Assembly (NCBI GenBank): GCA_021648585.1
Contig: JAKISM010000026.1
Location: 1 to 20,585, forward strand
Length of the DNA: 20,585 nt
From: Devosiaceae bacterium
Lineage (GTDB): Bacteria; Pseudomonadota; Alphaproteobacteria; Rhizobiales; Devosiaceae
Direction: 5' to 3'
This document shows, piece by piece, positions 16,905-20,585 of the stretch. Each line of letters begins with the position of its first letter. The stretch's first letter is position 1. The notes beneath the pieces are model-generated. The model was not told the DNA's origin. It saw only the letters and a list, made by a program, of their open reading frames with translations, and did not search any database. A program made the translations under genes and the position numbers.

Positions 16905-17672
16905 TTATTTTTCAACCACAATATCGGTGATTAACCCCAATGCGAATAATTGCCCAAAGCAATAGTTGAAGTCAAAATTTTGATCTTGTTTTATAGCTTT
17001 TTCATAAGCGCTACCAAGTGATTGACCATTCATAATCGCGCTATAAAAGATACAAGCGGCAGGATCTATATTGGCTATTAACACATCAACATTTGGTCGG
17101 CATATTAAAATGCTTTGCTTAACCTCTAGGTCAATATCGAGCATATTATTATCTTCATGGCCTTGCCAGATTGAATATATAGGCCAGTCTGACGTTAATA
17201 TGGCAGCGCTTGGGTGTGTTTTGAAAGTTAAGTTTGAGTGTTTTTTAGCATCAATTTGCTGGATTTTCGTAATATCCAAAGGCTTGGCATCAATAGCATG
17301 ATAGGCATTGCGCCACATTATTTCTAAGCGAGCAATATCTGCTAAATAAGGCAACTGATCGGCAGGACTATATTGGCTAATAAAAAGCGCAAATTCATCG
17401 CCATATTCAAATAACATTGGTGATGTTGGAGGGTCTTTACGAATAAAATCTATAGCTAATGCTTTAAAAAATTCATCGCCAACTAAAGCAAAACAAATAG
17501 GAAAATTAGATTTTAATGCTGCAATTAGACCCACTATTACATTATTACGATAAACTGCAAATCGACTGGTAATATTTGGCTTTTTTACCGCAATTAAACC
17601 TTTAGGAATAGGGGCAGAGGGCACTAATAATGCTGCAACAAATTCTTTATGTATTTGTTTAAAGCTGGCCAT
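16905..17672 (-). CDS. DUF2063 protein, partner of the MNIO enzyme (BufC/HvfC-like)
   Basis: Partner protein that in characterised bufferin systems works with the MNIO enzyme on the precursor peptide. The 255-aa sequence has the DUF2063 N-terminal domain: SRFAVYRNNVIVGLIAAL (36-53), FALVGDEFF (61-69), PPTSPMLFEYGDEFALF (81-97) and the highly conserved LPYLADIARLE (107-117). A more divergent C-terminal domain follows. There is no signal peptide, so the protein is cytoplasmic. Its ATG is 2 bp after the DUF692 stop, so the two are translated together. Confidence 0.88.
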   Translation of the reverse strand: MASFKQIHKEFVAALLVPSAPIPKGLIAVKKPNITSRFAVYRNNVIVGLIAALKSNFPICFALVGDEFFKALAIDFIRKDPPTSPMLFEYGDEFALFISQYSPADQLPYLADIARLEIMWRNAYHAIDAKPLDITKIQQIDAKKHSNLTFKTHPSAAILTSDWPIYSIWQGHEDNNMLDIDLEVKQSILICRPNVDVLIANIDPAACIFYSAIMNGQSLGSAYEKAIKQDQNFDFNYCFGQLFALGLITDIVVEK

Positions 17673-17674
17673 AT

Positions 17675-18556
17675 TTATGATTTCACCTTAGTTGAAACAT
17701 GCTTTTTCATAAAGCCATCAGCAATTTTAGCTTCGTTATATAAGGTTGGCCATTCTGGTATATCGCCATCCCACTCAATTAGGCTGGGTTTTGGGCCTAT
17801 TTTGGCAATTAATCTATTATATATACCCCAAACATCATCAATAACTGCGCTTGAATGATCATCGATTAATAATTTACCAATGCCCAAATCATCATCTTCT
17901 ATTAACTCAACACTATGTCCGCCTAAATGTATTTCTTCAACATGCTCAACTGGATATGCATCTAAATAATCATAAGCATCATAGCCTTGATTATTGGCCG
18001 ATACGAAAATATTATTAACATCAAGCAACAAGCCACAGCCAGTGCGTTTGACAAGTTGATCTAAAAATTCAGTTTCGGCATAAGGGCTAGATTCATAGGC
18101 TAAATATGCTGATGGGTTTTCAATTAGCACTTTTTTGCCCATATAGCTCTGCATTTCATCTACGTGATTTGCTAAATGATTAAGCGTTTCCTCAGTATAT
18201 GGCAGTGGTAAAAGATCATTAAAAAACTTACCCTCATGGGTTGACCAAGCCAAATGTTCAGAAATCAACCACGGTTCATACCTATCCTTCAAGGCTTTAA
18301 ACCGCCTTAAATGCTCAGGATCTAACCGTTTGCTTGGGCCGCCTAAAGACATGCCAACCCCGTGTAGGGATAGAGGATATAATTCACGAATAGCGGTTAG
18401 ATATTTATGCGGAGGACCGCCAGCACCCATATAGTTTTCAGGGTGAACTTCAAACCAGCCTAGCTTTGGTGTCTCTTGCAATATGGTTTTATAATGTTGA
18501 GCTTTAAGGCCAACACCAGCTAGGTTAGGAATTTTTTTTAACTTAAAATTCGACAT
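17675..18556 (-). CDS. DUF692/MNIO RiPP-modifying enzyme (BufB/HvfB-like)
   Basis: Multinuclear non-heme iron-dependent oxidative enzyme (MNIO, formerly DUF692). MNIOs modify cysteines of ribosomal peptides, as MbnB does in methanobactin synthesis and BufB1 in bufferin synthesis. The 293-aa TIM-barrel protein shows the metal-site pattern: His65 in LHGVGMSLGG, Glu100/His101 in SEHLAW, Glu146/Asn147 in ENPSAYL, Asp179 and Asn182 in LLDVNN, His210 and His214 in EIHLGGHS, and Glu261 in EWDGDIPE. I chose ATG at 18556, which has TTAGG 7 bases upstream and matches the usual GVGLKAQHY start of the family. An in-frame TTG at 18571 would add five residues. It follows the precursor gene after a strong hairpin. 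Confidence 0.92.
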   Translation of the reverse strand: MSNFKLKKIPNLAGVGLKAQHYKTILQETPKLGWFEVHPENYMGAGGPPHKYLTAIRELYPLSLHGVGMSLGGPSKRLDPEHLRRFKALKDRYEPWLISEHLAWSTHEGKFFNDLLPLPYTEETLNHLANHVDEMQSYMGKKVLIENPSAYLAYESSPYAETEFLDQLVKRTGCGLLLDVNNIFVSANNQGYDAYDYLDAYPVEHVEEIHLGGHSVELIEDDDLGIGKLLIDDHSSAVIDDVWGIYNRLIAKIGPKPSLIEWDGDIPEWPTLYNEAKIADGFMKKHVSTKVKS

Positions 18557-18584
18557 GCTTAAACCTAACAATTATCAAGTGAAA

Positions 18585-18617
18585 AGCAACCCACCCCTAA
18601 AGGATAAGTGGGTTGCT
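18585..18617 (-). terminator. Strong intercistronic hairpin after the bufferin precursor gene
   Basis: A perfect 10-bp GC-rich stem (AGCAACCCAC at 18585-18594 with GTGGGTTGCT at 18608-18617) closes a 13-base loop. It lies between the DUF2282 stop and the DUF692 start. Read on the minus strand, it is followed by only four T residues. It could be a partial terminator or an mRNA-stabilising processing stem, either of which would give more precursor than enzyme. Confidence 0.7.
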
Positions 18618-18637
18618 CAAGTAGAATAAGTATTAAA

Positions 18638-18958
18638 TTACTTCTTCATATCCATTTTCATTTTTTCAGCCATTTCAGCAGTAATTTCTACTAGGCTACC
18701 AGTTCCTACTGGGGTTTCAATCTCTTCACATGTACCTGTAGGAACAAGGCTCCACGCATTACCTTGATAATCAACAGTGCTTGAGCCTTGACAACTTGTA
18801 CCTGCACCAGCTTTACAATCATTCTCGCCAGCTTTAGCAACACCATAGCATTTTTCTTTGTCTGAATCAGCAAATGCAGGGGCTACCATTACAGCAGATG
18901 AAAGAGCCGCAGCAATTGCTCCTGCTACTAGGATTTTTGACGGATTGAAATGTTTCAT
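18638..18958 (-). CDS. DUF2282 bufferin-type RiPP precursor (BufA1-like), secreted
   Basis: Probable precursor peptide of a bufferin, a RiPP that in Caulobacter relatives chelates copper in the periplasm. The 106-aa product starts with a signal peptide (Lys at 2 and 8, hydrophobic core about 9-27, cleavage expected after APAFA at residue 30). The mature part carries the four DUF2282 cysteines: Cys37 (KCYG), Cys48 (ENDC), Cys56 (TSCQG) and Cys77 (GTCEE). A Met/Lys-rich tail follows, with Met96, 100, 102 and 104. I chose ATG at 18958, which has a GGAG ribosome site 6 bases upstream and puts a normal signal peptide at the N-terminus. The frame extends to an ATG at 19021, but that lead-in is polar and poorly supported. 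It is the first gene of the four-gene operon. Confidence 0.9.
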   Translation of the reverse strand: MKHFNPSKILVAGAIAAALSSAVMVAPAFADSDKEKCYGVAKAGENDCKAGAGTSCQGSSTVDYQGNAWSLVPTGTCEEIETPVGTGSLVEITAEMAEKMKMDMKK

Positions 18959-19056
18959 TTTATTCTCCAAATTATGATTATCAATCAAATTATCTGATTG
19001 CTTAAACATGACCTTATCCACCTCAATGACATTTGCAAGTCACATAGACAGTAAAA

Positions 19057-19085
19057 ATTATCACTTAAACTCACGCGTTTGTGAA
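19057..19085 (-). promoter_or_regulatory. Predicted sigma-70 promoter of the bufferin operon
   Basis: On the minus strand TTCACA (19085-19080) and GATAAT (19062-19057), each 5 of 6 to consensus, are separated by exactly 17 bases. This places transcription start near 19050, about 90 bases before the precursor ATG. I saw no match to the GTAAC/CGAA-type ECF sigma-F elements that drive the Caulobacter bufferin operon. Confidence 0.5.
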
Positions 19086-19120
19086 CAGCAATTTCTATTC
19101 TATAAAAATCATCACACTAT

Positions 19121-19708
19121 CTAATCAGCTTTTTTGTCCCCTCCCTTCAACTCATCTTGATGTTCAAGCAATTTCTCTTGATATTCATCGCCATCACCAT
19201 AATCTTCAAATGATCGATAATATTTATGCACACCATGAATGCGTAATGAATGTTTTATTGGGCACCAATATTTCTCAGTTTGTGCCGCAACTTCTCGTGC
19301 ATAAGCAATTACCCCATTGCCATAAGAGCAATAAAGACAGTTCATTTTTTCAATCATATTGAGGTAGGAGAGCTTATGGCGATCAAAAGTCATATAATTT
19401 TTGCGTTTAACTTTTTCAATTTTATAAATAGGAAAACAAATTGCTTGATAAAAAGAAACCATTATATCAAGCAAAACAAAAGCGATAATTAAAGAATAAA
19501 TAATAGGAGCAGAAAGAATGAATAATAGGTTTGCATTAAACAAATAGCGCACCGCACCAACTTTTGCTTTTTGGTGAATGTTTTTTATTTCCTCACCAAA
19601 AGCCAAGAATTTTTCTTCCATTAAGGCGTGCCTTTTTGCCACCTCTTTTTCTAACTCACTCTCAAGTTGATTTATCCTATCCATAATTTCACTAATCCGA
19701 TTACTCAT
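19121..19708 (-). CDS. Conserved hypothetical membrane-associated protein with CxxC...CPxxH motif
   Basis: Unrecognised by name. The 195-aa product has an N-terminal coiled coil (about 1-45, EIMDRINQLESELEKEV), then one or two membrane segments (about 53-95), then a soluble domain. That domain carries Cys124-x2-Cys127 in NCLYCSYGNG and Cys149-Pro-x2-His153 in YWCPIKH, which together look like a four-ligand metal or cluster site. A highly charged tail ends the protein. NCxYCxYxNG plus TEKYWCPIKH reads like a conserved motif rather than chance. A GAGGAAGAG ribosome site supports the ATG at 19708. It sits upstream of the bufferin operon in the same orientation, with a gap of about 160 bp to the precursor gene, and is divergent from moaA. 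A link to either system is speculation. Confidence 0.8.
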   Translation of the reverse strand: MSNRISEIMDRINQLESELEKEVAKRHALMEEKFLAFGEEIKNIHQKAKVGAVRYLFNANLLFILSAPIIYSLIIAFVLLDIMVSFYQAICFPIYKIEKVKRKNYMTFDRHKLSYLNMIEKMNCLYCSYGNGVIAYAREVAAQTEKYWCPIKHSLRIHGVHKYYRSFEDYGDGDEYQEKLLEHQDELKGGDKKAD

Positions 19709-19810
19709 ATCTCTTCCTCTCAGGTTTTGTTTAATTGTAATGCCTCTCAGATAATGTTACTAGGTTTGAAAACCCCACCAATACTTAAAATATCAAAATA
19801 AATTGCAAAA

Positions 19811-19824
19811 TTGATCCAAATCAA
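19811..19824 (+). promoter_or_regulatory. FNR/Anr box upstream of moaA
   Basis: TTGATCCAAATCAA is a perfect match to the FNR/Anr consensus TTGAT-N4-ATCAA. FNR-type regulators carry an oxygen-labile 4Fe-4S cluster and activate genes when oxygen is low. The centre is 41-42 bp before the start predicted from the downstream -10, the class II activator position. The site lies in the divergent region and could also affect the minus-strand gene, though I see no good -10 at the right distance there. Confidence 0.75.
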
Positions 19825-19846
19825 TCATTATACTCGCATAGTGTGT

Positions 19847-19852
19847 TGTAAT
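19847..19852 (+). promoter_or_regulatory. moaA: Predicted -10 box of moaA
   Basis: TGTAAT matches TATAAT at 5 of 6 bases. It places the transcription start near 19859, exactly 41.5 bp from the FNR box centre. No independent -35 is needed for class II activation. Confidence 0.5.
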
Positions 19853-19860
19853 GCGCTTAC

Positions 19861-19977
19861 TCTAAAGCTCATCTAACCTAAGTTTTTTCTTAAAAATATG
19901 GTTGCTGAGCCGGGGTTGTGAGGGAATAATCCTTAGCTGAAAAGCCACAATCTCCCGTGTTTGGAAAGGAGTTTTTA
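19861..19977 (+). ncRNA. Molybdenum cofactor (Moco) riboswitch-like leader of moaA
   Basis: The leader resembles the Moco RNA motif found before moaA in Escherichia coli. Its 3' end, CTCCCGTGTTTGGAAAGG (19952-19969), closely matches the E. coli CTCCCGTATCTGGAAAGG as I recall it. Visible helices are AACCTAAG (19875-19882) with CTTA (19889-19892) and GGTT (19900-19903), and TTGTG (19916-19920) with CACAA (19946-19950). The latter encloses two small hairpins: AGG/CCT, and GCT-GAAA-AGC, which carries a GNRA tetraloop. The conserved 3' element runs into the AAAGGAG ribosome site, so ligand binding could control translation. The 5' boundary is approximate. Confidence 0.75.
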
Positions 19978-20585
19978 ATGGATGATTCTATTGAGAGTGC
20001 TAACTCGAGTGGCACTAATTCGAGCAGTACAAAAGCAAAGATCGCAACCGATAATTTTGGACGATCATTTCCCTATCTAAGATTATCTATCACTGATGTT
20101 TGCAATTTTCGCTGTAATTATTGCTTGCCCAATGGTTATCAGGGCTGCAAAAATCCTGCTTTTTTGCGCATTGACGAAATTAAAAACCTGATAAATGCTT
20201 TTGCTGAATTGGGCACAAATAAAATACGTCTAACTGGCGGCGAGCCAACTGTGCGTAAAGATTTCACACAAATTGCACAACTAGTTTCAAGCCATTCAGC
20301 AATCAAAAAAACAGCATTTACCACCAATGGTTATCGCCTAGAAAAATACGCAAAACAATGGTTTGAGGCGGGTCTAAACAATATTAATATTAGCATAGAT
20401 AGTTTGAATAATGAGCGGTTTTTTCAAATAACAGGCCATGATCGTTTGAGCGAAATACTAAGAGGAGTTGATAAAGCGTTAGAAGTTGGCTTTGATAAAG
20501 TTAAAATAAATAGCGTGTTGCTTAAAGGGGTTAATGATAGCGAAATAGAGGATTATCTTTCATGGGCAAAAAACACTCCCATTTC
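19978..20585 (+). CDS. moaA: GTP 3',8-cyclase MoaA (radical SAM), 3' end beyond window
   Basis: First enzyme of molybdenum cofactor synthesis: converts GTP to 3',8-cyclo-dihydro-GTP with two 4Fe-4S clusters and SAM. The 202 codons visible (E. coli MoaA has 329) include a Ser/Asn-rich lead-in of about 25 residues and the radical SAM cluster motif with Cys42, Cys46 and Cys49 in CNFRCNYC. They also include LTGGEP at 85-90 (SAM binding) and the TTNGYRLE and SIDSLN segments. The C-terminal second cluster motif lies outside the window. Wording such as YLRLSITDVCNFRCNYCLP is strikingly like enteric MoaA. The AAAGGAG ribosome site lies 6 bases before the ATG. FNR box, -10 and riboswitch precede it. 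Confidence 0.95.
   Translation, partial: MDDSIESANSSGTNSSSTKAKIATDNFGRSFPYLRLSITDVCNFRCNYCLPNGYQGCKNPAFLRIDEIKNLINAFAELGTNKIRLTGGEPTVRKDFTQIAQLVSSHSAIKKTAFTTNGYRLEKYAKQWFEAGLNNINISIDSLNNERFFQITGHDRLSEILRGVDKALEVGFDKVKINSVLLKGVNDSEIEDYLSWAKNTPI

Noticed and set aside
18638..18958. Precursor as an EGKCG-repeat (HvfA/oxazolin-type) peptide
   Set aside because: No EGKCG motif is present; the four-Cys pattern with signal peptide fits DUF2282 bufferins instead.
18959..19021. Upstream ATG (19021) as start of the bufferin precursor
   Set aside because: It would place a polar 21-residue stretch before the signal peptide, and the GGAG ribosome site directly precedes the internal ATG at 18958.
19776..19824. 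FNR box acting on the minus-strand CxxC/CPxxH gene
   Set aside because: At the required distance the minus strand has only a poor -10 (TTAAGT, 3 of 6), whereas the plus strand has a 5 of 6 match.

Overview
The window looks like a stretch of an AT-rich alphaproteobacterial chromosome, probably from the Hyphomicrobiales (Rhizobiales) or a close relative. Three things point there: the order cysteine desulfurase-sufB-sufC-sufD-sufS-sufT-sufA next to an alpha/beta hydrolase and tyrS, a near-perfect Irr (iron control element) box in front of the suf operon, and a PleD-like diguanylate cyclase. No tRNA, rRNA, CRISPR array or transposase gene was seen. The taxonomic call is inference.

Layout. (1) 1-2369: a large helical protein of unknown function whose frame is open to the left edge, followed by about 460 bp without a convincing gene. 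(2) 2834-7558, plus strand: parE (topoisomerase IV subunit B), a DEAD-box RNA helicase with a TTG start and a repeat-bearing tail, and a GGDEF diguanylate cyclase. (3) 7563-14215, minus strand: a complete SUF iron-sulfur cluster operon with genes abutting or a few bases apart. Its promoter region holds an Irr-type box and two interleaved inverted repeats around the -10. (4) 14459-16381, plus strand: an alpha/beta hydrolase and tyrS. (5) 16449-18958, minus strand: a four-gene bufferin-type RiPP operon. It comprises a secreted Cys-rich DUF2282 precursor, a DUF692/MNIO modification enzyme, a DUF2063 partner and a DoxX membrane protein, with a strong intercistronic hairpin directly after the precursor gene. 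(6) 19121-19708, minus strand: an unrecognised membrane-associated protein with a Cys/His metal-site-like motif. (7) From 19811, plus strand: a perfect FNR box, a -10 at class II distance, a Moco riboswitch-like leader and the 5' two thirds of moaA, which runs off the right edge.

Functional theme. Much of the right-hand half deals with metals and cofactors: Fe-S assembly under probable iron/heme control, a peptide system known in relatives for copper sequestration, and molybdenum cofactor synthesis under probable oxygen and cofactor control. MoaA is itself an Fe-S radical SAM enzyme, so it depends on cluster assembly such as that of the SUF system. The strongest candidates for a second look are the bufferin operon with its hairpin and Met-rich precursor tail, the unknown CxxC/CPxxH protein next to it, the palindromic suf promoter, and the layered FNR plus riboswitch control of an enteric-like moaA.
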